Below, in pieces: positions 7,768 to 16,378 of a stretch of 64,000 bases of DNA. Both the position numbers and the translations under genes were made by a program. Source of the DNA: UBA1952 sp965246785 (GTDB lineage Bacteria; Bacteroidota; Bacteroidia; Chitinophagales; Chitinophagaceae); the NCBI GenBank assembly GCA_965246785.1, contig CBDFFM010000035.1:1-64000 (forward strand), read 5' to 3'. Position 1 is the first letter of the stretch, and each line of letters begins with the position of its first letter. The notes beneath the pieces were generated by a model. The model did no database searches. It was not told where the DNA came from and saw nothing but the letters and a program-made list of their open reading frames with translations.

Positions 7768-8127
7768 TTATTCGCTGTAATCTTCAAATTCCCAAAATGC
7801 ATACCTAGCCAATCTGTTACCTAGCTTCTGCCAATTATCAGCTTCAATTTCCTCCACCTTGCTAATTATTGCTTTAGTTAACGTATCTCGGTCATATTCC
7901 AACACAACTACGTGATGTCTCATAAAAAGCACATCATCTTTTTGACAATGTTCTTGTAACCATTTGGGCGTACACACAGTTACGTCAAAGCTCTCCTCAC
8001 CGTGAGCATCTGTCTGAGTGACTAAGATTCGTAGCAGGAATCTAAAATTGTCGATAGTTGCGGGCTTGTAGTCTGTGAGCAGTTCATCATTGTCAAGGTT
8101 ATACAATCCTTTTATTTTCATCCTCAT
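7768..8127 (-). CDS. Imm8-type immunity protein
   Basis: A 119-residue cytosolic protein placed 15 bases after the end of the Rhs toxin gene on the same strand, the standard place for an immunity gene. FRFLLRILVTQTDAHGEESFDVTVCTPKWLQEHC is the signature region of the Imm8 family (the FDVTVCTPKWL core), followed by an alpha-helical C-terminus ending in an aromatic YAFWEFEDYSE. The likely job is to bind and neutralise the toxin tip encoded upstream. Its base composition is AT-richer than the chromosome further right, as for its partner. Confidence 0.8.
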   Translation of the reverse strand: MRMKIKGLYNLDNDELLTDYKPATIDNFRFLLRILVTQTDAHGEESFDVTVCTPKWLQEHCQKDDVLFMRHHVVVLEYDRDTLTKAIISKVEEIEADNWQKLGNRLARYAFWEFEDYSE

Positions 8128-8142
8128 AACTTGTTCGTTTTA

Positions 8143-10752
8143 TTAATTAGCAATATCCAAATGCGCATTCCCTTCCATTGGCCCTCTATTCCTTGTTCTC
8201 CATTCAAAATTTGCTTGTGTTTTATTGAGTCTGGGTTTAAAGGTTGGAGGCCTAAAAACCTTAGTTCCATCCATGCTCACGAGGCTTTTCCCGTCGCTGG
8301 CGATCCGATATCCCTTACCAACCCAACGCTTACCTAATTTCATAGCTTCTTCTCTCGTAGCACTTCCCAAACCGAAGTTCCCACGTCTAGTCACTGCTCT
8401 TACGAGCGCCAAACCTAGACGCATTTTACCCAGAGCTGTTTTTGCTATTCCAGCGAGTTTTGGAGCGTAACGAACAATTCTGGGAGCCAATCGAGCTCCG
8501 GCTGAACCCATTGCTTTCCCCAAATATTTAAAGACAGGAATCATAGCTGCTCCTGCAACAGCACCTATAGCAGCGCCCCTCGCAACACATTTCCAACAAA
8601 TTGGTTTACTGTCAAGTAAATTCTTTACAATCGGTTCAACCGCACCACCGACCGCACCAGATATTGCGCCAACAACCATTAAGCTTAATAAACTTACCCC
8701 AGCAGCCGGTGCGATTGCAGCCGCCGCTGCCGCAACTGCCGCTGTTGCTGCAATGCCAGCGCCAATTGCTAAAGTAGTACTTAGCCACTTCGGCATGAGT
8801 CCATCACTATCAATCCTGTTGTATGGATCATTGCCAGCATAGCTATAATTGCCAACTCCGTATTCCAGACAATGTAGGTCAAGCGACAAAAAGCTCTTTA
8901 GGTGCGGACTATAGTACCTCGCCTGAGAATAATGCAGGCCTGTTTCCTCATCATAGTACTGGCCTGCCAGTCGCCATGGCTGATGAATGTGCTCTTCCGT
9001 TATGGTCGCACATCCGAATGAATCATAGGTTGCTTCCCATACTATATCGCCATTACCATCGTGCACGGCCACGACAGCGTCGCGCACATCTCTTTGTAGC
9101 CAGTATACCTTATTTCCCTCACTAAACGCTATCGGCACGTTTGAGTCGGTGTAGATATAATCCCGGCAGATAACCTTTGTATCTGAATAGAATTTCTCCG
9201 ATAGCAGCCTATCGCCGGACCAGAAGAACGTTGTGTCATTTGTTCCATTTGACTTTCTAATCCGCCGGCCAAGGCCGTCATATTCATATTTCCACAACCC
9301 GCTGCGAGTGACTGCCGTTCTCAGCGTACCATTGTCCCGATACTGTAAGCCTATTTGCTGACCTCTTTCATTAATAAATCCGCTGACGTTGCCGCCTTTA
9401 TCATAGCTTACTGTTTGTCCGCCGATACTACGCACTTCGTCGAGTTTGCCAGTATCCATTTTTTTTCCATCAGCGACTATCATAACACCACTCGCACCGT
9501 ATTGAAAACACTCTTTAAGCACACCCGATACATCAGAAACTCGTGTCAATCGGTCGCCGTCATCATATGCCAAGGTTTGCTTCAAAAGTTGCTGACCAGC
9601 TCGCTCATGCGTGTAAGAACCGACTCTTCCAAGTTGGTCATAGCCGTAGCTCAGCCGTGAAAGTAAAATACGGTTCTTTGATTGTAAAATCGTTTCGCGT
9701 TGGCCAAGCAACACGGTATTTCGCTGTAACTCTCTACAGCCATTGGAATAGTCTAATTCTGACACCGTACCATTAATGTCATACGCAAAGCGGCATGAGG
9801 CATCACCGATGACAATTTGTGACAAGCGGTCATCCACATCGTATTCGCATGATACAGTAAGACCGCTCGGATAATTGGTCCGTTGCAACAAGCCGTTGTC
9901 GTAGTCGTAAGTTACTATGCTCTTGTTGAATGACCCGCTTACCAGCTGCTTGGCATCGTCATACCCGAACTGAAGAATGCCTGTTTCATTTTCAAGCCTT
10001 GTAATGGCACTATCGCTATTGTATTCAATTGCTAGATAGCTGCCATCCTCCCACTCTGACCGCATCGAGTCATACGATTCAAAATAGGTAGTCTTTTCCG
10101 TTCCATTTCGCAGCTTAATGATTTCAGCGCCAAGCTCTTCATCAAAACGAATCGTATAATTACTACCATCAGGCAACACAATTTTCTGTAAAGCTTCCTG
10201 CTCATCAACAATAAGTGTAGTTTCTTTTCCAGTTGGGTCTGTCAGTTTATGAATTGTCTGCTTGTTGATTTTTGTCGAGGAAAACAGCTGCTGCTCCCCT
10301 GCACGATTCTTTATGCCACTTAACGTCGGGCTGGTATATAGGAACTCCATAAACGTCGCATCTGGATAGATGATGCGACTTAGCCTGCCACCCTCGTCAT
10401 ATTTCAAGACAAACCTAACACCTGCTGAAATGATGGCTGATGGCCGGTCTTTAGAGTATTCAATTCCTAAGACCTCATTGCCAGGGATACGCAGCGCGTG
10501 AAAGCGGTCTTCACTGTCATATTCAAATTGAAACTTACAACCAGAAGGTTTCTGATATGCACTTAACAGATTTTGCTCTGAGAATTGGAGACTTGAAACT
10601 CTGCCTCTACCATCTTGAATGTGGATAGAGGTACCCGATTCAGTTATCGTTGCTCCTGTCTGCTCACGCAGACAGGCGACAAGCTTGTCCTTAGATGCCT
10701 TACGCGCCGCGGGTCTAAAGGCTTCCAGTTGTTTATTCTTAATGACAAGCAT
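8143..10752 (-). CDS. Rhs-repeat polymorphic toxin
   Basis: An 869-residue protein. Residues 1-30 form a short basic helix-like start (LVIKNKQLEAFRPAARKASK) of a kind seen at the front of some contact-delivered effectors. Residues about 50-580 are YD/Rhs repeats (for example YDYDNGLLQRTNYPSGL), ending in the Rhs-associated core LAGQYYDEETGLHYSQARYY. The C-terminal part is variable: a glycine/alanine-rich hydrophobic stretch (about 665-760) and a toxin tip with FGLGSATREEAMKLGKRWVG and QANFEWR...GNAHLDI. I have seen this tip in other Rhs proteins but cannot name its activity with confidence. No Sec signal, VgrG or PAAR domain is present, so delivery is unclear; it is also short for an Rhs protein. 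The Imm8-like gene follows directly. Confidence 0.85.
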   Translation of the reverse strand: MLVIKNKQLEAFRPAARKASKDKLVACLREQTGATITESGTSIHIQDGRGRVSSLQFSEQNLLSAYQKPSGCKFQFEYDSEDRFHALRIPGNEVLGIEYSKDRPSAIISAGVRFVLKYDEGGRLSRIIYPDATFMEFLYTSPTLSGIKNRAGEQQLFSSTKINKQTIHKLTDPTGKETTLIVDEQEALQKIVLPDGSNYTIRFDEELGAEIIKLRNGTEKTTYFESYDSMRSEWEDGSYLAIEYNSDSAITRLENETGILQFGYDDAKQLVSGSFNKSIVTYDYDNGLLQRTNYPSGLTVSCEYDVDDRLSQIVIGDASCRFAYDINGTVSELDYSNGCRELQRNTVLLGQRETILQSKNRILLSRLSYGYDQLGRVGSYTHERAGQQLLKQTLAYDDGDRLTRVSDVSGVLKECFQYGASGVMIVADGKKMDTGKLDEVRSIGGQTVSYDKGGNVSGFINERGQQIGLQYRDNGTLRTAVTRSGLWKYEYDGLGRRIRKSNGTNDTTFFWSGDRLLSEKFYSDTKVICRDYIYTDSNVPIAFSEGNKVYWLQRDVRDAVVAVHDGNGDIVWEATYDSFGCATITEEHIHQPWRLAGQYYDEETGLHYSQARYYSPHLKSFLSLDLHCLEYGVGNYSYAGNDPYNRIDSDGLMPKWLSTTLAIGAGIAATAAVAAAAAAIAPAAGVSLLSLMVVGAISGAVGGAVEPIVKNLLDSKPICWKCVARGAAIGAVAGAAMIPVFKYLGKAMGSAGARLAPRIVRYAPKLAGIAKTALGKMRLGLALVRAVTRRGNFGLGSATREEAMKLGKRWVGKGYRIASDGKSLVSMDGTKVFRPPTFKPRLNKTQANFEWRTRNRGPMEGNAHLDIAN

Positions 10753-11076
10753 GACCTAGACGAGTTTCTGGCTGTGCGTACAGGCTTCCTGCACGGCAGC
10801 TAGGCGTTATTGATTGAAATTATTACAATTGTTCAACTGCTTATCCAAGAATAATCTTGGCAACCTATTTACCAGGATGTCACTGCACATTGTATTCACA
10901 GTCAGCTCTTTATATCCATGTATGAAATGAGCGTTTGTTTCAACAGCAAGAGAAGTATCCAAACCCGCTATATCCATTTATGGTTATAGCTATTTTTCGC
11001 ACCCATTCCCGCTTTTTTAAACCTTCTCTATTGTGTACACTAAAGACAATTTCTTCACTTTTAAAATCCAATAACG
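10753..11076. other. Divergent promoter region of Rhs and recombinase
   Basis: A 324-base AT-rich gap between two divergent genes. A small palindrome CCAAGA-ATAA-TCTTGG lies at 10845-10860 and could be an operator. I cannot identify promoters or an attachment site within it. Confidence 0.4.
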
Positions 11077-12573
11077 ATGGAACACAAAAAGAGAGTGGGT
11101 ATTTGGGTTCGGGTCAGCACCGAATTCCAGGTCAAAGACGACAGTCCGGAGCATCATGAGCAGCGGGCGCGGCACTATGCGGCCGCTCGTGGCTGGGAGG
11201 TCATTGAGGTATACCGGCTTGAAGCAGTAAGCGGCAAGACCGTTATGGAGCATGGCGAGACCAAGCGGATGCTTAAAGACATCCAGACGGGCCGGATTTC
11301 CGCCATCGTGTTTTCTAAGCTTGCGCGCCTTGCCCGCAACACCCGCGAACTTTTGGACTTCTCCGAGCTCTTTAGGAGAGCGGATGCGGATATGATTTCC
11401 CTCGCGGAGAACATTGATACCAGTTCGCCAAGTGGTCGTCTGTTCTTCACCATTATTGCGGCTATGGCCGAATGGGAGCGAGCAGAGATTGCTGAGCGCG
11501 TTGCGGCCTCAGTACCGATTCGGGCAAAGCTTGGAAAGCCCCTTGGTGGCGCAGCCCCCTATGGGTATGCCTGGCGCGGCAAAGAGCTGGTAATAGATGA
11601 GCATGAATCACCGGTGCGCCGGCTTATGTACGAACTCTTCACTGAGTACCGCAAAAAAGGAACGGTGGCAAAGAAGCTCAATGCGATGGGCTACCGCACT
11701 CGTAACGGTTCCGAATTTACCGATACCACCATTGGCCGGCTCCTGCATGACAGCACGGCTAAAGGCATTCGGGTAGCTAATTACACCAAGAGCCTCGGAG
11801 ACGGCAAGAAGTGGGTCATGAAGCCCGAAAGCGAATGGGTAACGGTTACCTGTCCGGCCATCGTGCCGGAAGAACTCTGGGAGGAGTGCAGCCAGATACT
11901 CCGGCAGCAGGAAGAAAAGAACAAGCGCGCGGCAAAGCCGGCCGTGCATCTCTTTTCCGGCATACTCTATTGCGGCTGCGGCGGGAAGATGTACGTTTAC
12001 GCAGACGGCAACAAATACACCTGCAGCAAATGCCGCAAAACCCGGATTGAGCTCGGCGACATAGAGGAAATCTACTATGAGAACCTGAAAGGGTTTCTTC
12101 TGACCGAAGAGCACATAGAAAGCTTTCTTTCAAAAGCCGAGGAGATAATTACAGAGAAAGAACGGCAGCTTGCGACGCTCGGCCAGGAACGCAAGCGACT
12201 GAAAGATGAGATGGATAAGACCATGCAACTCTACTTCGCGGGGCAGATACCCAAGGACGGATTTGCGGTGTACTACAATCCGCTCGATGTGCAGCTCAAG
12301 CAGATTGAGAATACCATCCCGGACATACAGGCGGAAATTGACTTTCTGCGGATTGAGCAGCTTAACGGCGATACTATCATCACCGAAGCCAAGAACCTTG
12401 CCGACCAGTGGGTGGAAATGAACAAGGACACGAAGCGGCAGATAGTGGAACAGATAACGGAGCGTATTACCATTGAGGGAGATGAGATCCGCTTTAAGTT
12501 CAGCTACAACCCCGCCTATTTCCAAAATGCCGAAAATGACCAACGAAACCTCAAGGATTCATACTCGCAATAA
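11077..12573 (+). CDS. Large serine recombinase (integrase)
   Basis: A 498-residue site-specific recombinase. Residues 1-150 are the resolvase catalytic domain: GIWVRVSTEFQ contains the nucleophile Ser14, and the active-site arginines occur in FSKLARLARNTRE. Residues about 170-280 match the Recombinase DNA-binding domain (GGAAPYGYAW, RNGSEFTDTTIGRLLHD). Residues about 310-335 form a zinc ribbon with four cysteines (LYCGCGGKM, YTCSKC). Residues 350-440 are a coiled coil, as in phage and integrative-element integrases. The last five or six codons (KDSYSQ-stop) are written in DNA that is antisense comM, so the gene crosses the right attachment junction. It is the likely integrase of the accessory region. 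Confidence 0.93.
   Translation: MEHKKRVGIWVRVSTEFQVKDDSPEHHEQRARHYAAARGWEVIEVYRLEAVSGKTVMEHGETKRMLKDIQTGRISAIVFSKLARLARNTRELLDFSELFRRADADMISLAENIDTSSPSGRLFFTIIAAMAEWERAEIAERVAASVPIRAKLGKPLGGAAPYGYAWRGKELVIDEHESPVRRLMYELFTEYRKKGTVAKKLNAMGYRTRNGSEFTDTTIGRLLHDSTAKGIRVANYTKSLGDGKKWVMKPESEWVTVTCPAIVPEELWEECSQILRQQEEKNKRAAKPAVHLFSGILYCGCGGKMYVYADGNKYTCSKCRKTRIELGDIEEIYYENLKGFLLTEEHIESFLSKAEEIITEKERQLATLGQERKRLKDEMDKTMQLYFAGQIPKDGFAVYYNPLDVQLKQIENTIPDIQAEIDFLRIEQLNGDTIITEAKNLADQWVEMNKDTKRQIVEQITERITIEGDEIRFKFSYNPAYFQNAENDQRNLKDSYSQ
12546..12562. other. Right attachment junction of an integrated element in comM
   Basis: Read on the minus strand, comM ends ...ATG AAT CCT TGA: the conserved Met-Asn-Pro is immediately followed by a stop instead of the expected Cys-Pro-Cys-Gly. 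On the plus strand the serine recombinase runs into this site. The crossover is therefore near 12,551-12,556. Serine integrase core sequences are only two or three bases, so the exact point cannot be set without an intact comM for comparison. Confidence 0.75.
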
Positions 12574-13612
12574 GCATAAACGAAGCCGGAAAGTCAATGC
12601 TCACCTTGGCCCGGGCAATGTTCACCCGCCGCTCCTCCATAGGCTGGCGCATCACTTCCAGAACCGTCCGTTTGAACTCCGGCAATTCATCCAGAAACAA
12701 TACGCCATTGTGCGCCAGCGAAATCTCCCCGGGTTGCGGATTGCTGCCGCCGCCCACAAGCGCCACATCGCTGATTGTATGGTGCGGCGAGCGGAAGGGC
12801 CTTTGCGCTACCAGCGATGCATTTCCGGTCGTCAGCTTGCCCGCTACGGAATGAATCTTGGTCGTCTCCAGTGCTTCCTGCAATGATAGCGGCGGAAGGA
12901 TAGTAGGCAGCCGCTTGGCCAGCATCGTCTTTCCCGCGCCGGGCGGGCCTATCAGAATGGCATTGTGGCCGCCGGAGGCTGCTATTTCCAGCGCGCGCTT
13001 CACATTTTCCTGCCCCTTTACATCATTAAAGTCAATGTCAAAGTGCGTCTGGGCATCGTAAAACTCTTCCCGCGTGTTCACCACCGTCGGCTGAATGCCG
13101 CTTGTGCCATTCAGTAAGTCAACCACTTCACGCAGGCTTTCCACGCCATAGACTTCCAGATTATTTACCAGCGCCGCCTCGCGCGCATTAGCCTTCGGCA
13201 CGATAAGGCCGCGAAATTTTTCCGCCCGTGCCTTAATGGCTATTGGCAGCGCGCCTTTAATCGGTTGCAGCCCGCCGTCCAGACTTAACTCACCCATTAT
13301 CACTAAATCACCAAAGGAAGCCTCAGGCACTACGCCCGCCGCCGCCATCAGGCCTACGGCAATGGGCAGGTCATATGCTGCGCCCTCTTTCTTGATGTCC
13401 GCCGGGCTCATATTGATAAGCACCTTCGTCCGCGGGCGCTCAATGCGCGAGTTGCGGAAGGCCGATGTAATCCGGTCAAGGCTTTCCTTCACCGCGCTGT
13501 CGGGCAGGCCGACGATAAAGTAGCTCGTCAGGCCCTGGGAGGAGTCCACCTCCATCGTGATGGTCATCGCATCCACACCATATACGGCGCTGCCGAAGAC
13601 TTTTACCAGCAT
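12551..13612 (-). pseudogene. comM: comM (YifB, Mg-chelatase-like ATPase), 3' truncated by insertion
   Basis: The 353 residues present cover the N-terminal ChlI-like domain (VFGSAVYGVDAMTI...FIVGLPDSAVKES) and the start of the AAA+ ATPase, with Walker A IGPPGAGKTM (about 239-248) and Walker B GVLFLDELPEF. They stop at LIASMNP, just before the conserved Cys-Pro-Cys-Gly cysteine motif. A full ComM has about 500 residues, so roughly the last 150 (sensor 2 and C-terminal domain) are missing. ComM is a helicase that extends branch migration in natural transformation in the species where it has been studied. Loss of the C-terminal part should inactivate it. The missing portion should lie beyond the left end of the element. 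Confidence 0.92.
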
Positions 13613-13641
13613 ATTTTTTTAGAAAAAAAGGAGTTTGCTGC

Positions 13642-13649
13642 GAAAGGTA
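13642..13649 (-). promoter_or_regulatory. Candidate -7 box of comM
   Basis: Minus-strand TACCTTTC, seven of eight matches to the Bacteroidota -7 consensus TAnnTTTG, 29 bases before the comM ATG. No -33 TTG is evident. Confidence 0.4.
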
Positions 13650-13664
13650 ACACCTTCCATGTTT

Positions 13665-14807
13665 TCAAACCCTAGAAGCCCTGCTTTCCACGCACTTCAT
13701 CATACTCTCCCAAAGCTGCGCCGCCGAAGTATCCCAATCAAATATTGCCGCCTGCGCCGTAGAGGCGGCAATTAGCCGGCTACGCAAGGCCTCGTCTTTA
13801 TAGATAATGCCCATCTTCTCCGCAATGTCTTCCACGCTCGTCGGGTCAATGAGCAGGGCGGCATCGCCGGCTACTTCCGGCATGGAAGACGTATTGCTCA
13901 CTACCGCCGGCACGCCGCACTTCAGGGCTTCCAGAATGGGAATGCCGAAGCCTTCAAACAGCGAAGGATATATCAGCGCATACGCTGCGCCGATGATTTT
14001 CGAGAGGCGCTCTACGCCCACATAGCCCGGCCAGACCACGTCTTCCTTAAAGGGCATCGTCTCGCGCAGAGCCGCCAGCTCCTTGAACTTCCACGCCATC
14101 CGGCCCACGATGACGAGCTTGATGGGGCTGCGCATCCGTTTCTTGAACTTGATAAACGCCTGCAGCAGCGCCACCACATTCTTGCGCGGGTGTAGCGCCC
14201 CGGCAAAGACGAAGTATTCCTGCCCGCTGGTGTACTCTGCCTTCACGGCCTCACGCTCCTCCCAGCCCAAGGGCTTGTAGGCCGGGTTCGCGCCGTTGTA
14301 GGTTACATCAATCTTATCGGGGTAAATGTTGTAGCGCTTCGCGATGTCTTGTTTGGAATACTCACTGACCGTCACAATACGCTTCGCCTTGCGCGCAAAA
14401 CGCGGCGACCAATGCCGCCAGTACATCCGGTGGCTCAGCCGCAGGTGCTCGGGGTAATGCTCAAAGGCAAGGTCGTGCATCACCAGGCAGGTGGGCACAT
14501 TGGTGGAGAGCGAGCAGAGTCCGTCGGGGGAAAGAAAAAGGTCGGCTTTGTACTTGCGCAGCGCTGCCGGGATGCTCCATTCAAACCAGAGGTAGAAGAG
14601 GATAGCGTGGCGCGCCTGCGGATGCACCACCACGGGTTTCACATTAGGCGCAAAGACAAAGGAGGGGTCGTAGGGCCGGTCAAAGAAGAAGATAAATTCA
14701 TGCTCCGGGTGCGCCCGCACGATGCGCTCCAGCATCTGATGCGTGTACCAGCCAATGCCCTCCAGCTTTCCTTTGAGTAATAGCCTTGTATTGACGGCAA
14801 TCCGCAT
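13665..14807 (-). CDS. Family 4 glycosyltransferase (GT-B fold)
   Basis: A 380-residue cytosolic or membrane-associated sugar transferase. The N-terminal half starts RIAVNTRLLLKGKLEGIGWYTHQML, the glycine-rich acceptor loop of mannosyltransferase-like GT4 enzymes. The C-terminal half has FAGALHPRKNV and the nucleotide-sugar site SLFEGFGIPILEALKCGVPAV (EGFGIPxxE, about 280-300). It probably adds a hexose to a surface polysaccharide or lipid-linked oligosaccharide; donor and acceptor are not readable. It is divergent from the flippase gene at 14939, a plausible pathway partner. A -7 box lies six bases before its ATG. Confidence 0.9.
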   Translation of the reverse strand: MRIAVNTRLLLKGKLEGIGWYTHQMLERIVRAHPEHEFIFFFDRPYDPSFVFAPNVKPVVVHPQARHAILFYLWFEWSIPAALRKYKADLFLSPDGLCSLSTNVPTCLVMHDLAFEHYPEHLRLSHRMYWRHWSPRFARKAKRIVTVSEYSKQDIAKRYNIYPDKIDVTYNGANPAYKPLGWEEREAVKAEYTSGQEYFVFAGALHPRKNVVALLQAFIKFKKRMRSPIKLVIVGRMAWKFKELAALRETMPFKEDVVWPGYVGVERLSKIIGAAYALIYPSLFEGFGIPILEALKCGVPAVVSNTSSMPEVAGDAALLIDPTSVEDIAEKMGIIYKDEALRSRLIAASTAQAAIFDWDTSAAQLWESMMKCVESRASRV

Positions 14808-14813
14808 GGGCGG

Positions 14814-14821
14814 CGAAGATA
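14814..14821 (-). promoter_or_regulatory. Candidate -7 box of the glycosyltransferase gene
   Basis: Minus-strand TATCTTCG, six bases before the ATG at 14807. The spacing would place transcription at or next to the start codon. Confidence 0.55.
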
Positions 14822-14823
14822 GG

Positions 14824-14942
14824 GTTGGAATGTTGGAGTGTTGGAACGTTGGAGTGTTGTCGGAACTTTGGGTGCAGGCTTACCTTCCCGCGCCCAAACG
14901 CTCCAACGCGAAGCGTCCAACATTCCAACACTCCAACGTTGA
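14824..14942. repeat. Inverted repeat made of GTTGGAGTGTTGGAA-type units
   Basis: Short units of the form GTTGGAATGTTGGAGTG are tandemly arrayed at 14824-14860, and their reverse complement recurs at about 14917-14942. AACGTTGGAGTGTTG (14845-14859) and CAACACTCCAACGTT (14926-14940) are a perfect 15-base pair of arms. The structure lies between the divergent glycosyltransferase and flippase genes. Confidence 0.75.
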
Positions 14943-16378
14943 AGCGTTTCTTCGCCAAAAATCTCCTCTTCGTCATCGCGCTCAACGCGCTGGTGAAGCC
15001 GCTATGGATTTTTGCCATTGACCGGACGGTACAGAACCGGGTGGGCCACGCGAGCTACGGCACCTTTCAGGCGCTGCTCAATATGAGCGTCATCATGCAG
15101 GTGGTGCTGGACTTCGGACTGAACCATTACAACACCCAGACGATTTCCCGCGCGCCGGAGAAATTCGCGGAACGTTTCCCGGTTTTGCTTGGCCTACGGC
15201 TGCTGCTGATGGGATTGTACGTGTGCGTGGTGCTCGGCATCGGCTGGGCCGCCGGCTACCGGGGCGGAGAGCTGGCGCTACTCGGCGGGACACTGCTCAT
15301 TCAGGCTCTCACCATTCTGCTCCTGTTCATCCGCAGCAACGTTGCCGCCTTCCAGCGCTTCCGGCTTGACGGCATCCTCAGCATTGCAGACCGCGCGCTG
15401 ATGATTGTGCTTTGCGGCGCGTTGCTCTGGCTACCGGCTACTGGCGGTCGGTTCAGAATAGAATGGTTTGTCTGGTCGCAGGTAGCGTGCTACACCATAG
15501 CCATTTGCTTTGGCTTCTGGCTGCTGTGGCGCATTACGCGCGTGCCCATCCGGTTGTCTTTTCATTTTGAGAAGGTCGGAGAGATGCTGCGCGGCGCGGC
15601 GCCTTTTGCCCTGCTCATTTTTCTCATGAGCATTTACATGCGCGCTGATACAACGCTCATTGAGCGACTTGCCAGCAAGGAGGAGGCTGGCATTTATGCC
15701 GCCGCCTACCGGCAGTTGGACGTGAGCAATATGTTCGCCATTCTCTTTGCCGGCATCCTGCTGCCGTTATTTGGTAAAATGCTTTCTGAGCGGCAGGCCA
15801 TAGCGCCTATTGTTAAGCTGAGCGCCAATCTGCTCCTGCCATTCGCCTTTCTTGGCGCGGCCATTGCGTGGGCGGCGGGCGCGGGCATTATGCATCTGCT
15901 CTATCCCGCAGCAGGTGCTTATGACGGGCGTGTGTTCGCGTGGGTAATGTCCTGCCTCCCCGCGTACAGCCTCATGTACATCTATTCTACGCTGCTCACC
16001 GCCAATGGGGCGCTGAAGCTGCTCAACATTCAAGCCGGGGCGGCGGCGGTTATAAATCTTAGTCTGAATGCCATTGTCGTGCCACGTTACGGAGCGGAAG
16101 GCGCGGCGATTGTCGCCTGCATCACGCAGTGGAGCATTGCATCATCCAGCCTTTACTTTTCCGCGAAGCGGAATGCATTGCATACCAACTTTAGATGGAT
16201 TGGCGCGCACCTGAGCTATGTGGCACTGCTGGCAGCAGTAGGCATTGGGGCAAGCATGATTTGGGGCGACCGATGGCTACCGGTTACGCTCAGCCTGCTC
16301 GGCGCGGCGGCGATTATGATTCCCGTTTTTCGCTTCGTGCATCCTTCAGCGCTTCGTCAGTTCCTTTCACGCCGATAG
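14939..16378 (+). CDS. Polysaccharide/oligosaccharide flippase (Wzx/MOP type)
   Basis: A multi-pass inner-membrane protein with about 12-14 hydrophobic segments. The N-terminal LKPLWIFAIDR-like region, then NRVGHASYGTFQALLN and a long run of membrane helices, match the polysaccharide-biosynthesis flippase family that moves lipid-linked sugars to the periplasm. The open frame reaches back to a TTG at 14825, but those 38 codons are translated repeat DNA (Cys/Trp- and Pro/Thr-rich). The TTG at 14939, giving LKRFFAKNLLFVIA, is preferred, for 479 residues. The 3' end overlaps the convergent BrkB-like gene by 65 bases. Confidence 0.82.
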   Translation: MKRFFAKNLLFVIALNALVKPLWIFAIDRTVQNRVGHASYGTFQALLNMSVIMQVVLDFGLNHYNTQTISRAPEKFAERFPVLLGLRLLLMGLYVCVVLGIGWAAGYRGGELALLGGTLLIQALTILLLFIRSNVAAFQRFRLDGILSIADRALMIVLCGALLWLPATGGRFRIEWFVWSQVACYTIAICFGFWLLWRITRVPIRLSFHFEKVGEMLRGAAPFALLIFLMSIYMRADTTLIERLASKEEAGIYAAAYRQLDVSNMFAILFAGILLPLFGKMLSERQAIAPIVKLSANLLLPFAFLGAAIAWAAGAGIMHLLYPAAGAYDGRVFAWVMSCLPAYSLMYIYSTLLTANGALKLLNIQAGAAAVINLSLNAIVVPRYGAEGAAIVACITQWSIASSSLYFSAKRNALHTNFRWIGAHLSYVALLAAVGIGASMIWGDRWLPVTLSLLGAAAIMIPVFRFVHPSALRQFLSRR

